A DNA stretch of 64,000 nt, taken from Nocardia nova. Lineage in GTDB: Bacteria > Actinomycetota > Actinomycetes > Mycobacteriales > Mycobacteriaceae. The stretch is taken from the NCBI RefSeq assembly GCF_002933465.1, contig NZ_PSZE01000010.1:144698-208697 (forward strand), written 5' to 3'. Below are positions 42,096-51,473 of the stretch, piece by piece (the stretch's first letter is position 1; each line of letters starts with the position of its first letter). The position numbers and the translations under genes were made by a program. A model generated the notes under the pieces. It was given only the letters and a program-made list of their open reading frames with translations, did not search any database and was not told the DNA's origin.

Positions 42096-42740
42096 ATGAT
42101 CTATCCGGATCGTCGGTCGGCCGGTCGCACGCTGGGTGAATCGCTGTCGCACCTGCGGGCGTGGCATCCCCTGGTGCTGGGACTGCCGCGCGGCGGGGTG
42201 CCGGTCGCGGCCGCGGTGCGCGAGGTCATCGGCGGGGATCTCGATGTGCTGCTCGTCCGGAAACTCGGCGTGCCGTGGCAACCCGAACTGGCGATGGGCG
42301 CGATCGGCGAGGACGGGGTCCGGGTCCTCAACGACGACGTGGTGCGGCAGACCGGCGTGCGACCCGAGCAGATCGCCGCCGTGGAAGCGGCCGAGTGCGC
42401 GGAGTTGTCGCGCCGGCAGCGGATGGTGCGCGCGCAGGTGCCGCGGGTGCCGATTCACGATCGCGCGGTGGTGATCGTCGACGACGGGATGGCCACGGGC
42501 GCGACGGTCGCCGCGGCCTGCCGCGTGGCGCAGTCGCACCGGCCCCGCTGGATCACGGTGGCGGTCCCGGTGTCCTCGATCGAGGCGATGGAGCGGCTGC
42601 GCGGCCTGGCCCGGGAGACGGTGTGCCCGCTGATTCCGCGCTCCCTGGGCGGAGTCGGCGGGGCCTATCGCGATTTCCATCAACTCGACGACGAAGAAAT
42701 GCTGGACCTGTTGCGCGCGGCGCACCAGCCCGGCCGCTGA
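42096..42740 (+). CDS. Phosphoribosyltransferase-fold protein
   Basis: 214 residues. The PRPP-binding signature VVIVDDGMATGATV and an N-terminal LGLPRGGVPVAAAV with DVLLVRKLGVPWQPELAMGAIG are typical of the stand-alone PRT-like proteins of actinobacteria, often of unknown substrate. Thirteen bases after the nitrilase gene, so probably co-transcribed. Confidence 0.88.
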   Translation: MIYPDRRSAGRTLGESLSHLRAWHPLVLGLPRGGVPVAAAVREVIGGDLDVLLVRKLGVPWQPELAMGAIGEDGVRVLNDDVVRQTGVRPEQIAAVEAAECAELSRRQRMVRAQVPRVPIHDRAVVIVDDGMATGATVAAACRVAQSHRPRWITVAVPVSSIEAMERLRGLARETVCPLIPRSLGGVGGAYRDFHQLDDEEMLDLLRAAHQPGR

Positions 42741-42759
42741 GGAACCGCGCGGGCGCGAA

Positions 42760-42849
42760 TCAGTCGGTCTCCGAGTCGATCTCGCGCACTCCTTTTCGAT
42801 GCCGCTGCGCGAGCTGGGGACGTTTACCTTCGAATTCGCAGCAGGGCAT
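42760..42849 (-). CDS. Possible 29-residue ORF downstream of EspG gene
   Basis: Starts at ATG 42849, seven bases past the EspG stop and in the same frame, with GGTGAGAA upstream. Begins MPCCEFEGKRP and ends in EIDSETD; very polar, with a Cys pair. It could be a true small protein, or a readthrough tail of the EspG gene. Weakly supported. Confidence 0.22.
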   Translation of the reverse strand: MPCCEFEGKRPQLAQRHRKGVREIDSETD

Positions 42850-42855
42850 GCGTTC

Positions 42856-43611
42856 TCACCATTCGTTGTCGTCGGCGACCACTCGTTCCGCGGCCGCGAC
42901 CATCGGGCGCAATTGCGCGGCAAAGGTTTCCGCGGTGACGCCGACGATATCGACCTCCGCGCGGGTGCGGACCGCGTAGCGGCCGTCGCCGGTGACGTCG
43001 ATCCAGCACAGCACGCCGAGCGGGCGCATGCTGTCGTCGGCGCGACGCGCGGAGACCACGATCTGACCGATGCCGTCGCGGGGCTGTTTGAGCAACCGCC
43101 GCATCCGAGCCGTGGTGGAGGGACCGGCGACCGGCACCGTCACCAGATCGCGACTGTCCTCGCGCACCCGGTCCAGCGGTGCGGTGCGGCGCGGTTCAGC
43201 CCCGGGCGGGCACTCCGGCAGCAGCGAGACCACCCGGGCCGCGAGGGTGCCGGAATTCCCGACGAACAGCCGCACGTCACCGCCGCGATCGGGCGCGCTG
43301 CCGTGGCGCTGGGCCGCGACGACGGTGATGTGGCCGGCGGCCGCGCCCAGCACCCGGACGGGCCGGGCCTCCCCCGCGCCGTGTTCGCCGAAAACCTCGA
43401 CGCACACGGTGGGCCGGGCGAGCAGTCGCAGCGCCGCCTCCAGATCGGGGTCCACGGTGCGGTCGCACCACCCGGTCAATTCCGGGAGCTGCGCGGCCCG
43501 TTCGGCACTGTCACGGGCGGACAATCGCACCGCGAGCGGATACGGGATCCGGTCACCGTCGATCCGTTGCCACGCCATCGCGAACTGATCGGGCGTCAGC
43601 GTCCATTTCAC
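42856..43611 (-). CDS. EspG-family ESX secretion chaperone
   Basis: 251 residues, GTG start. Reads as the EspG family (ESX secretion-associated): MKWTLTPDQFAMAWQRI at the N-terminus, a central beta-sheet with VCVEVFGEHG and ITVVAAQRHG, the pair GIGQIVVSAR and VLCWIDVTGDGRYAV near the end. EspG proteins bind the tip of PPE proteins and deliver PE-PPE pairs to type VII secretion. Its neighbours upstream encode a PPE-like and a YxxxD protein, which would be its clients. Confidence 0.8.
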   Translation of the reverse strand: MKWTLTPDQFAMAWQRIDGDRIPYPLAVRLSARDSAERAAQLPELTGWCDRTVDPDLEAALRLLARPTVCVEVFGEHGAGEARPVRVLGAAAGHITVVAAQRHGSAPDRGGDVRLFVGNSGTLAARVVSLLPECPPGAEPRRTAPLDRVREDSRDLVTVPVAGPSTTARMRRLLKQPRDGIGQIVVSARRADDSMRPLGVLCWIDVTGDGRYAVRTRAEVDIVGVTAETFAAQLRPMVAAAERVVADDNEW

Positions 43612-43650
43612 CGCCGCCGGCCCGCCTCGGCACCCGCCGTCACCCCGCGG

Positions 43651-45030
43651 TCAGTCATCCTCGGACCATTCGCCCAGCACGGGTGGGGTGGTCGGATCGA
43701 GCTGCCCGACCAGTTCGCCGCCCGGCTCGGCCGGTTCGAGGAAAGTCGGCTCGTCGTCGAATTCGGGGTAGTAGTCCTCGTCCTCGTCCTCGTCGCCGTG
43801 GCGGACCGGCCTCGCCACCACCGGGGTCGACGGGCCCTGTCGCACGGCATCGCCCGCGGCGAACGCGCCCCCGGCCAGGCCGCCCACGATGCCCGCGCCC
43901 ATGCCGGACATCGAGTCGGCGCCGGAGTTGCGGTCCTGGTCGTGGTCGTCACGCTTGTTCGAATCGGAGTTCTGCGCCGTCGACGCCGGGCCGGTGGCCG
44001 CGCCGGCGGGCCGCACGGCGGCGGCCGCCGGGACCACGCCGGGAGCGGGCGGTGCACCGGCCGCGGGTGCGGGTTGTGCGGTGACGGGCGGTTTCGACTG
44101 CGCGACAACCCGATTCGTGGTCGCTACTACCGGCGGATCGGGGGTCGCGGCGGCGGGAGGGGTGCTGTTCACCGGAGCGGCGATCGGGGTCGCGGGCTCT
44201 ACGCGCGTGGGTGCGACCGCGGCGGGTGCCACGGCCGCGGGCCGATCGGTGGCCGGCTGGTCACCGCTGGGCCGGTCGCTGTCGGGCCGGTCGCCGTCGG
44301 AGTCGCTCGGCCGATCCGCCGGAGCCGCTTCCGGCCCCTGCGGTCCGTCCCCGGTCGGCGCCACCCGAGAGCCGGTCGCCCGGCCGACCAGATCCGCACT
44401 GCCTCCACCCGGTGCGGTCGCGTCGTCACCCGGTGGCACGACAGCGGGATTCGGATACATGCCGCCGTCGGGAAACGCCGGCACGCTGTCGCCGGTGCGC
44501 AGGAAGACACCGGCATAGACCGAGTCCATCACCCGCACGGCATCTTGCCGCACGTTCTCGGCGCTCTTCTGCACGGCGGCGTTGGCGGCCGCCTGTTTCG
44601 GATCCAGCAGTGCCGCTTCCAGATCCGGATGGGCGCTCACCTGTTGCGATACCGAGGCGCGCAATGTCTCGGCTGCGTCGTTGGCCTGCGCGAGTCGTTG
44701 TCCGACAACCGCCATCACATCGGACAGCTGCTGGCCCAGCCTCTCGAACGCGGTCACCGCGTCGGCGGCCAGCTGCGCGGCACCACCGCGCCAGCCGTCG
44801 GCGATGGCGGCGCGGATTTCGGTATGCGCGGACTGGACGGCATCGGCCATTCCGGCCGCCGAACTCTGCCAGGCCTGGCGGCCGGCGGTGAGGATCTCGG
44901 GATTCAGCTCCTGCACCCCACGCTGGATATCGCGATGGGTGAGGTTGTCGAACACCTCGACCGTCGGAGCGTAATCCGGATCGGTATGCCCCTGCGCCGG
45001 CGGTGTTCCGTTGCCGCTGACCCTATGCAT
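43651..45030 (-). CDS. PPE-like ESX substrate with long acidic/proline tail
   Basis: 459 residues. Residues 25-185 are helical with a WxG turn (GWRGG, Trp at residue 80), ILTAGRQAWQSSAAGMADAVQ and FERLGQQLSDVMAVVGQRLAQAN, the helical-bundle form of PPE/WXG100 relatives. From residue 190 it becomes Pro/Ala/Asp-rich, then GMGAGIVGGLAGGAF and an acidic end (DEDEDEDYYPEFDDEP). No canonical PPE tripeptide. It overlaps the preceding YxxxD gene by eight bases and precedes EspG, the same partner logic as PE-PPE-EspG. Confidence 0.72.
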   Translation of the reverse strand: MHRVSGNGTPPAQGHTDPDYAPTVEVFDNLTHRDIQRGVQELNPEILTAGRQAWQSSAAGMADAVQSAHTEIRAAIADGWRGGAAQLAADAVTAFERLGQQLSDVMAVVGQRLAQANDAAETLRASVSQQVSAHPDLEAALLDPKQAAANAAVQKSAENVRQDAVRVMDSVYAGVFLRTGDSVPAFPDGGMYPNPAVVPPGDDATAPGGGSADLVGRATGSRVAPTGDGPQGPEAAPADRPSDSDGDRPDSDRPSGDQPATDRPAAVAPAAVAPTRVEPATPIAAPVNSTPPAAATPDPPVVATTNRVVAQSKPPVTAQPAPAAGAPPAPGVVPAAAAVRPAGAATGPASTAQNSDSNKRDDHDQDRNSGADSMSGMGAGIVGGLAGGAFAAGDAVRQGPSTPVVARPVRHGDEDEDEDYYPEFDDEPTFLEPAEPGGELVGQLDPTTPPVLGEWSEDD

Positions 45031-45457
45031 GTCCGACCCCCACCGGCTGCGACGGCTGTACCACTACCAGGGGTGGTGCGGTTTTCCCGATCGCCGCGGC
45101 GGCATCGGCGTCGTGCTGGGCATAGGCGGCCGCGGCAGCACGCAGAGTCTGCGCCAATTGCCGTGCGGCGTCGGCATATTCGCGTAACCGATCGACCGCT
45201 TCGGCGGCTTTGCCCTCGAAACCGCGGCGCAGCGACTGCCCCGACTCGAAGCCGCCGAATCCGGGCAGCGAGGCGGCCGCACCGAGTGTGCGGATCTGCT
45301 GCTCGACCTGGTCGGCCAGTGACTCGTAGCGGCGCGCGCAGCGTTCGTGGGTGCCGTCGCCGACGAGTACGCCGTCGATCCACAGCTGTCCGTCGTCGAC
45401 CGCCTGGGCCAGCGCACCGACATCGTTGCGCAGATCCCCGGCCTCTTGTGACTGCAT
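45023..45457 (-). CDS. PE/WXG100-like helical-hairpin protein with YxxxD signal
   Basis: 144 residues, almost all helix. The C-terminal part has YAQHD at residues 112-116, which fits the type VII secretion signal YxxxD/E placed after a helical hairpin (EYADAARQLAQTLRAAAAAYAQHD). FGGFESGQSL is the likely turn. Likely heterodimer partner of the PPE-like protein encoded eight bases overlapping downstream. No PE dipeptide is visible, so it is not a true PE protein. Confidence 0.68.
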   Translation of the reverse strand: MQSQEAGDLRNDVGALAQAVDDGQLWIDGVLVGDGTHERCARRYESLADQVEQQIRTLGAAASLPGFGGFESGQSLRRGFEGKAAEAVDRLREYADAARQLAQTLRAAAAAYAQHDADAAAAIGKTAPPLVVVQPSQPVGVGHA

Positions 45458-45472
45458 CGCGGTCCCCCTTTC

Positions 45473-46117
45473 TCAACCCACTTCCGCGGCGCCCTGACGA
45501 CGGTCCGCGACCTCGCGAATCCACTCCGCGATATCGGCGGTGACTGCCGCGTGCACCGGCTCGTGCAGCAAATCGTGCCCGGCATCGGTGTACTCGTGCA
45601 ACCCCACCGACCGGTGCCGGCCCGACCACTCGCGCGCGGAGTCGATCGGTGCGCGGCGGTCGTCGACACCGTGCAGGGCCAGGATCGGTAGTCCGGGCGG
45701 CAGGGCGGCGGGCGATTCGACGGCCCGCTTCGGGGTTCCGGTCAGCACCATGCCCGCGCACCCGGACATCTCCGGCAGCGACATCGACGCGAGACAGGTC
45801 GCCGCGCCCAGGGAGTGGCCCGCCAGGAACAGCGGCGGATCGGGCCGCTCGGCGCGCATCGCCCGGACCAGCGCGGCGGCGTCGGCCGCAAGTTCGGGCA
45901 GCGTTCCCGGCGCCTCCGGGTCACCTTCGCTCAGCCCCTGGCCGGCCGTGTCCAGACACCAGACTTCGATCTCGCGCGCACCCAGGGCACGGCCGAGCCG
46001 GTGGTAATGCCCGCTGTGCTGGCCGCTTCCGGGCAGGAACGCCATTAGCGCCACCGGCAGCTCCACCGGCCATCGCCGGTAGTGGAGTCGACCGCGGGCA
46101 CCCTGGAAGTACGGCAT
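45473..46117 (-). CDS. Alpha/beta hydrolase (monoacylglycerol-lipase-like)
   Basis: 214 residues. Serine hydrolase of the lysophospholipase type: nucleophile in LAGHSLGAA, acid in LHGVDDRRAP, His in TDAGHDLLHE. No signal peptide. It stands 15 bases before the YxxxD gene on the same strand, so it is probably the first gene of the ESX-like operon, although the link may be fortuitous. The start at 46117 gives MPYFQGARGRLHY; the open frame extends 27 codons further. Confidence 0.83.
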   Translation of the reverse strand: MPYFQGARGRLHYRRWPVELPVALMAFLPGSGQHSGHYHRLGRALGAREIEVWCLDTAGQGLSEGDPEAPGTLPELAADAAALVRAMRAERPDPPLFLAGHSLGAATCLASMSLPEMSGCAGMVLTGTPKRAVESPAALPPGLPILALHGVDDRRAPIDSAREWSGRHRSVGLHEYTDAGHDLLHEPVHAAVTADIAEWIREVADRRQGAAEVG

Positions 46118-46298
46118 CCCCCCATTGTCGCGGGCCGGTCGTCGGTGAGCGGGCACGGCCCGGCGAAGTGAGACCGATATCCGACACGCCCCCCTCACGC
46201 CACGCCGTACGACCTCGAATGATTACGCTGTTGCGCGACTCGGCACGCGAGCGGTGCGTCGGCCGCGCGCGGGTGTCCGGAACTCAGGAGGGCCGCGA

Positions 46299-49200
46299 TT
46301 GATTCTGTTCGGTGATCGTGTCGTGTGCAGCACCAATGACCTGGTGAGGGCAGCGCGCTGCGAATTCGCGCTGCTGCGCGCGCTCGATACCGAACTGGGC
46401 CTTGTCGTTTCGCCGAATGCGGCCGATCCGGTGGACTTTCCGCTAGGGTCGGACGCACTGCCGGACGAGGTGTTCGACGATGTCCACGCGGCTCTCGGCG
46501 CGACCGTGATCCGCATCGATGCGCCGGCCGCCACGGCCACGGAATTGCGCCGCGCACACGAGCGGACCGTCGCCGCACTCGGCACCGACGCACCGGCGAT
46601 ATTCGGGGCCACCTTCTTCGACGGATCCTTCGCGGCCGGATGCGCCGTCCTTGTCCGCCGCGACGACCCCGCACCGGTGCGGACCCGGCGGCCCGCGGCC
46701 GCGGCGCTGCCGGACATCGGTGCGACCGGCGAGTCCGCGACCGCAGCCGTCGGCGCCCCGGACCTCGACGCTTCACCGACTCCGCATTCCTCCTTCATCC
46801 TGTACATCCGTTCGATGTCGTCCGATGTCGCGGCGCTCATGGAGGCGGCCGCGTGTGCGCGCATGGTGCGCGACAACGGGTTCGACGTCGATCCGTGGGT
46901 CCGGATTCGGGATGCCGCGGGTGCGGAACGGATCTACGAACTCGGTCCGGCCGAAACGGTGTACGCGGCGCGACGGAATCGGCTCGCCACGATCCTCACC
47001 GCCAAGCAGGACGAACTGCTGCCCGTGCAGTGGGGAGACCGCCGCTATCTCGCCTGCGGGCGATGCGAGAGCTGCACCGCCGAACTGGAGGCCGGGCGCG
47101 ATCTGCTGCTGGTGGCCGGGATGCGACCGTCGGTGCGGGCGCAGCTGCGCGATGCCGGCATCACCACGGTCGATCGCCTCGCCGCCGCTGATTCGTCGGT
47201 GACCGGCGTTGCGGTACAGACCTTTTCGACGTTGCGACGGCAGGCCGAGCTGCAGTTGTGCCGCGAGCGCACCGGGCGTCCGGCCTACGCGGTCACCGAT
47301 GCGGCCGCGTTCGGTGAGCTGGCCCGGCCCGACGGCTGGGATGTCTTCGTCTCGGTCGCCGGATCGGCCGTCGGCGTCGGGGTCGCCGCTCGCGGGGCGG
47401 ACGGCGGCGACGGCGTGTTCCTGTTCCACGCCTTCACCACGCACGATCCGGTAGCGCTGCTGGAATTTCTCGCCGACCGCCAGCAGCATCATCCCGACCT
47501 GCGGATCTACCACTTCTGTTCGCCGATCCGGACGCTGCTGGCCGACTTGTGCGCGCGCTGCGGCGCGGACGAGGAGACCGCCGACGAGCTGCTCGGCGCG
47601 CTGCTGGACCTGTACCCGATCGTGCGTTCCGCGCTGCTGATCGGCGCCCGGTCCTACGATCTGCCGGAAGTACTCGGTCTGCTCGATCCCGAGGCGGAAC
47701 CGGTTCGCTCCGATCTCGAATCCTCCTGTGCCGCAACACTGCGGCTGCGCGAGCGACTATGCGAACTCGCCGCCGAGCACGACATCCAGCCCTGCCCGCT
47801 CCCACGCCGCACCCTCGCCGAACAACCGGCCGCGGTGGAGGCGGCGCTGCGCGAATTCGCCTTCGACTACGACGACACCCGCAGTGCCGGACAACAAGCC
47901 GCCGCGATGATGGCCGCGGTACTGGGTTATCACCGGCGTGAGCGGCAGCCGCTGCACTGGGCGCACGAGGACCGTCTGCATCGGCCGATCGGCGAATGGG
48001 CCGATACCCCGGGCGTTCTCGTCGCGGACTGGGCCAGCGTCGACACCAAATGGCAGCACACCGACGACCGGCCGATGCGGCGCTATCTGAAGCTGACCGG
48101 CAGGCTCGGCACCGGACGCCCGCCGCCTCCGGGCACCGCGGTACGCACGCTCTACGATTCGCCCGTCCCCGACCTCCCGGCGACCCCCGGCCGGCGCGCC
48201 ACCGCGGCGGCGACGGTGCTCGGCTTCGCCCTCGACGACAACTTCGACGATGTGGTGCGGGTGGAGGAGCTGCTGCCGCCGGGCTGCGCCCCCTACGACG
48301 AACTGCCGGTCGCCATCGTGCCCGATCCACCGGGCCGCGACGACAATCTGGAACAGGCGCTGAACGCCGTGGCGCACGATCTGCTGGTCAGCCTGCCGGA
48401 CGTCCCGCTGACGGCCGCCTTCGATCTGCTGTGCCGGCGGCGGCCCCGGCTGCACGGTGCGACCGCGCTGCCGCAGGTCTTCGGCGACTACGCGGCCGCG
48501 ATCACCGCGGCGGTGCTCGATCTCGACCGCTCGTATCTCGCGGTGCAGGGGCCCTCGGGCACCGGCAAACTCGACACCGCGGCGCGGGTGATCGAGCGGC
48601 TGGTGACCCGCTACAAGTGGCGCGTCGGGGTGGTGGCGCAAACACATTCGGCCGCCGAGGTGCTGCTCGACGCCGTGGTCCGCGTGGGCGTACTGCCCGA
48701 ATTGGTCGCCAAATCGGATGTGCACACCGTGGCTCCGGAATGGCTCGGAATCGCGGCCGACCGCTATCCGCGCTTTCTCGACAACGCGGTGAACGGTTGT
48801 GTGATCGGCGGACTGACCGGCGATTTCACCGATCCCGAGCAGGTGGCGCCGCAGAGTCTGGACCTCCTGGTAATCGCCGACGCCGGGTATTTCCCGCTGG
48901 CGCAGGCGATCGCGGTCGGCGCGTCGGCGCGGAATCTGCTGCTGATCGGCGATCCGGCTCCGCTGCCGGGTACCGGCCTGCACCCGGAGCCCGTCCACGA
49001 ATCGGCCCTGGGCCGCATCGTCGGCGACAACCCCACGGTGCCCACGGCTTTCGGCTATTTCCTGGAACGCACCTGGCGGATGCATCCCCAGGTGTGCGGG
49101 CCGGTGTCGTCGCTGCGCTACGGCCGTCGGCTGCGCTCCAACGAGACGGTCACCCTCGCCCGCGAACTCGAGGGCGTCGCGCCGGGTGTGCGCGCGGTGC

Positions 49201-49661
49201 CGGTGGAACATCACGGCAACAGCACCGAATCCGCGGAGGAGGCCCGCGAGATCGTCCGTCAGGTCCGGTCCCTGCTGGGCCGCACCTGGCGCCAGGGCGT
49301 ACTCACGCGGCGACTGCATCCGCACGACATCCTGGTGGTCACGCCCTACCACGCACAGGTGGCACGCATTCGAATGCTGTTGTCGCGGGCCCGGATCGAG
49401 GATGTGGTGGTCGGCACCGCCGATCGCTTCCGGGGCCGGGAGGCGGCGGTCGTGCTGATCTCGATGGCGACCTCGGCCCCCGCCGACGCACCGCACGGAA
49501 TGGATGATCTGCTCTCGCGGCACTGGCTGACCACCACCGTGTCCCGGGCGATGTGGTCGGCGATCGTCGTGGCGTCGCCGCTGCTCACCGACTATCTGCC
49601 CGAAACACCCGAACAGCTGCCCGATCTGGCCGCCTACCTCGAACTGACCGGGCGCGGCTAG
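46299..49661 (+). CDS. TM0106-type nuclease-helicase with degraded active sites
   Basis: 1120 residues from a TTG with GGAGG seven bases upstream. The layout is that of TM0106 RecB-like nuclease-helicases: RecB-like front (CSTNDLVRAARCE), cysteine cluster CGRCESC near 252, helix-hairpin-helix (LRDAGITTVDRLAAAD), RNase-H-like region, and UvrD/DNA2-type helicase. Yet key motifs are altered: nuclease Asp/Lys replaced (CAVLVRR near 105-120, ILYIRSM near 165), acidic RNase-H residues lost (SVAGSAVGVG near 350), Walker A GPSGTGKL (no Thr/Ser), Walker B VIADAGYF (DE to AD), motif III GDPAPLPG without Gln. Probably a catalytically dead homologue, yet the frame is intact over its full length. Confidence 0.75.
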   Translation: MILFGDRVVCSTNDLVRAARCEFALLRALDTELGLVVSPNAADPVDFPLGSDALPDEVFDDVHAALGATVIRIDAPAATATELRRAHERTVAALGTDAPAIFGATFFDGSFAAGCAVLVRRDDPAPVRTRRPAAAALPDIGATGESATAAVGAPDLDASPTPHSSFILYIRSMSSDVAALMEAAACARMVRDNGFDVDPWVRIRDAAGAERIYELGPAETVYAARRNRLATILTAKQDELLPVQWGDRRYLACGRCESCTAELEAGRDLLLVAGMRPSVRAQLRDAGITTVDRLAAADSSVTGVAVQTFSTLRRQAELQLCRERTGRPAYAVTDAAAFGELARPDGWDVFVSVAGSAVGVGVAARGADGGDGVFLFHAFTTHDPVALLEFLADRQQHHPDLRIYHFCSPIRTLLADLCARCGADEETADELLGALLDLYPIVRSALLIGARSYDLPEVLGLLDPEAEPVRSDLESSCAATLRLRERLCELAAEHDIQPCPLPRRTLAEQPAAVEAALREFAFDYDDTRSAGQQAAAMMAAVLGYHRRERQPLHWAHEDRLHRPIGEWADTPGVLVADWASVDTKWQHTDDRPMRRYLKLTGRLGTGRPPPPGTAVRTLYDSPVPDLPATPGRRATAAATVLGFALDDNFDDVVRVEELLPPGCAPYDELPVAIVPDPPGRDDNLEQALNAVAHDLLVSLPDVPLTAAFDLLCRRRPRLHGATALPQVFGDYAAAITAAVLDLDRSYLAVQGPSGTGKLDTAARVIERLVTRYKWRVGVVAQTHSAAEVLLDAVVRVGVLPELVAKSDVHTVAPEWLGIAADRYPRFLDNAVNGCVIGGLTGDFTDPEQVAPQSLDLLVIADAGYFPLAQAIAVGASARNLLLIGDPAPLPGTGLHPEPVHESALGRIVGDNPTVPTAFGYFLERTWRMHPQVCGPVSSLRYGRRLRSNETVTLARELEGVAPGVRAVPVEHHGNSTESAEEAREIVRQVRSLLGRTWRQGVLTRRLHPHDILVVTPYHAQVARIRMLLSRARIEDVVVGTADRFRGREAAVVLISMATSAPADAPHGMDDLLSRHWLTTTVSRAMWSAIVVASPLLTDYLPETPEQLPDLAAYLELTGRG

Positions 49662-50848
49662 CCGAAATTGCGGCCCTCGCCCCGATAGGTCGGCACCGTC
49701 GTGCGCCGGTCGTCGGCATCCACGATGTGGATGGCATCGAAGCGTTCGCAGAGCTCACCTGCCTTGGCGTGGCGCATCCACACCCGATCCCCGACGGCCA
49801 GGCCCGCGGCGCCCGTGAACGGGGTCTGCACCTCCCCCGCTCCCTCGGTGCCGATCAACCGTAACCCCTTGGGCCACACCGGCTTCGGCACCCGGGAGGC
49901 ACCGGCCGGCCCGGAGGCGATATAGCCGCCGGCGAAGACGGTGGCGATCTCGGCGGCCGGGCGGCGCAGCACCGGCAGTGCGAAATACAGCGCGGGACGA
50001 GGCGTGAACGCGCGATATCCGTCGAACAGCGTCGGCACGTAGAGACCGGATCCGGCGGTCACCTCGGTGACCTCGGGCGCTGCCACACTCACCTCGATCG
50101 ACCCGCTGCCGCCGCTGTTGACGATCTCGAGCTCACCGGCCACCGAACGCACGGCCTCCAGCACATGCCTGCGGCGAGTGCCGATCTCGGCCGCGGAGAG
50201 CCGTTTGACCAGCCGCACCGCGGGATTGGTGTCGGGCAGGCCGGCGATCTGGGCCTCGTAGGTCATCACACCCACCACCCGGAAGCCGCGCTCGCGGGCG
50301 ACCCGGGCCAGCCGCTCGGCCTGCTCCGGTGTCCGGATCGGCGATCGGCGCACCCCCAGGTGCAGCGGACCGATCCGCAACGAGGCATCGACGTCCAGGC
50401 ATACGCGCGGGCTGATTCCGGCGCCACCGACCGCGGCGCGGATCAGATCCAGCTGGGCGACGTCGTCGACCATCAGCGTGATCGAGTCGAGCAGGATCGT
50501 GTCGGCGGCCAATTCGGCCAGCGCGGCGCGATCGACGCTCGGATAGCCGAGCAGAATGTCGCGTGCCCCGTGTCCGGCCAGCCACAGTGCCTCGCGCAAC
50601 GAATAGGACATGATGCCGGCGAATCCGCCGCGGCCGGTGAGCTGCGATCCGAGCACTTCCTCGAGGACCGCGCGGCAGCGCACCGATTTGCCGGCCACCC
50701 GGATCGGTACGCCCCGGGCCCGGCGCACCAGGTCCGCGGCGTTGGCGCGCAACGCGCTCAGGTCCAGCGCGGCCAGGGGCGGATCGAGGTCCGCGGTGGC
50801 GGCGTGCAGGTCGGCGATGGGCGACGCGTCTGTCACCACATCAGCCAA
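49658..50848 (-). CDS. PLP-dependent aldolase/deaminase-like enzyme (Alr N-fold)
   Basis: 396 residues, D-threonine aldolase/amino-acid deaminase type with an alanine-racemase-like barrel. The PLP Lys is in IRVAGKSVRCRAVLEE, phosphate contacts in the SGGSGS segment, and the C-terminal domain has GAGEVQTPF and VGDRVWMRHAKAGE. The TTG at 50848 is chosen on frame; GTG codons shortly downstream are alternatives, and no ribosome site decides between them. Its stop shares CTAG with the convergent nuclease-like gene. Confidence 0.85.
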   Translation of the reverse strand: MADVVTDASPIADLHAATADLDPPLAALDLSALRANAADLVRRARGVPIRVAGKSVRCRAVLEEVLGSQLTGRGGFAGIMSYSLREALWLAGHGARDILLGYPSVDRAALAELAADTILLDSITLMVDDVAQLDLIRAAVGGAGISPRVCLDVDASLRIGPLHLGVRRSPIRTPEQAERLARVARERGFRVVGVMTYEAQIAGLPDTNPAVRLVKRLSAAEIGTRRRHVLEAVRSVAGELEIVNSGGSGSIEVSVAAPEVTEVTAGSGLYVPTLFDGYRAFTPRPALYFALPVLRRPAAEIATVFAGGYIASGPAGASRVPKPVWPKGLRLIGTEGAGEVQTPFTGAAGLAVGDRVWMRHAKAGELCERFDAIHIVDADDRRTTVPTYRGEGRNFG

Positions 50849-50889
50849 TCACGGAACTGGTCATACGTCCAGGATAACCGGGCGCGTCG

Positions 50890-51348
50890 TTACCGATCGA
50901 CCGCCTTGGTGATCAGCGTCGCGACCAGATCGTCCAGCACGACGAGCGTGGTCTCGTCGTCACCGTCGGCGAGCCAGCGCAGCACCGCGCCCTGGATCAC
51001 GGCCAGCACATACGCCGATATCGCCGCCACCGGCTCGATCCACTGGGTATTCGAACGCTCGGCACACGCGTCCAGCGCCGCACCGACCTCGGCGTCCAGG
51101 TCGCGCAGCCATTCCGTCGCCGAGAGACCGGAGCAGTCGGCCTCCCCCTCCCAGCGGCAACGTAAGGCACCGATCGCGAGATCCAGCATGTGCACCTGCC
51201 GTTGCGGCGTGGCCCGGATGGCCGACCACATCGCACTCAGACCGGCGTGCAGAACCACCCGCAACGCGCGCGTGCCCGTGCAGTCGCAGGCGGCCGACGC
51301 GGCGTCGATAGCCTCCTGCACGATGGGCCGCGGCCGGACCCGAATCAT
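50890..51348 (-). pseudogene. TetR-family regulator lacking its DNA-binding domain
   Basis: About 152 residues that resemble the ligand-binding half of TetR proteins (LRVVLHAGLSAMWSAIRATPQRQ, LDLAIGALRCRW, ISAYVLAVIQGAVLRWLADGD). No helix-turn-helix precedes it in any minus-strand frame up to 51489, where an operator-like dyad lies. A short frame starting in that dyad (LTDVERVAEV) stops after 22 codons. The gene therefore looks N-terminally deleted or shifted. ATG at 51348 follows GTGGAGAG and could still make the truncated protein. Confidence 0.5.
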
Positions 51349-51473
51349 CTCTCCACTAGCGCTCAACGACGACTCCCTCGGCGAAAGAACTCGCGCACCT
51401 CGCCTGCGCGGCTCGCTCAACGGGCATCGGATCCGCGGTGATCTCTTCCGAGGTCTACCTCGGCGACCCGTTC

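Noticed and set aside
42799..45543. A long open frame on the plus strand opposite the ESX-like genes
   Set aside because: Arg/His/Gly/Pro-rich composition, antisense to three genes with clear family features and coupling; it is a GC-bias shadow.
47757..49523. A 588-codon open frame on the minus strand opposite the nuclease-helicase gene
   Set aside because: Low complexity, no motif, and antisense to a frame with a good ribosome site and recognisable domain order.
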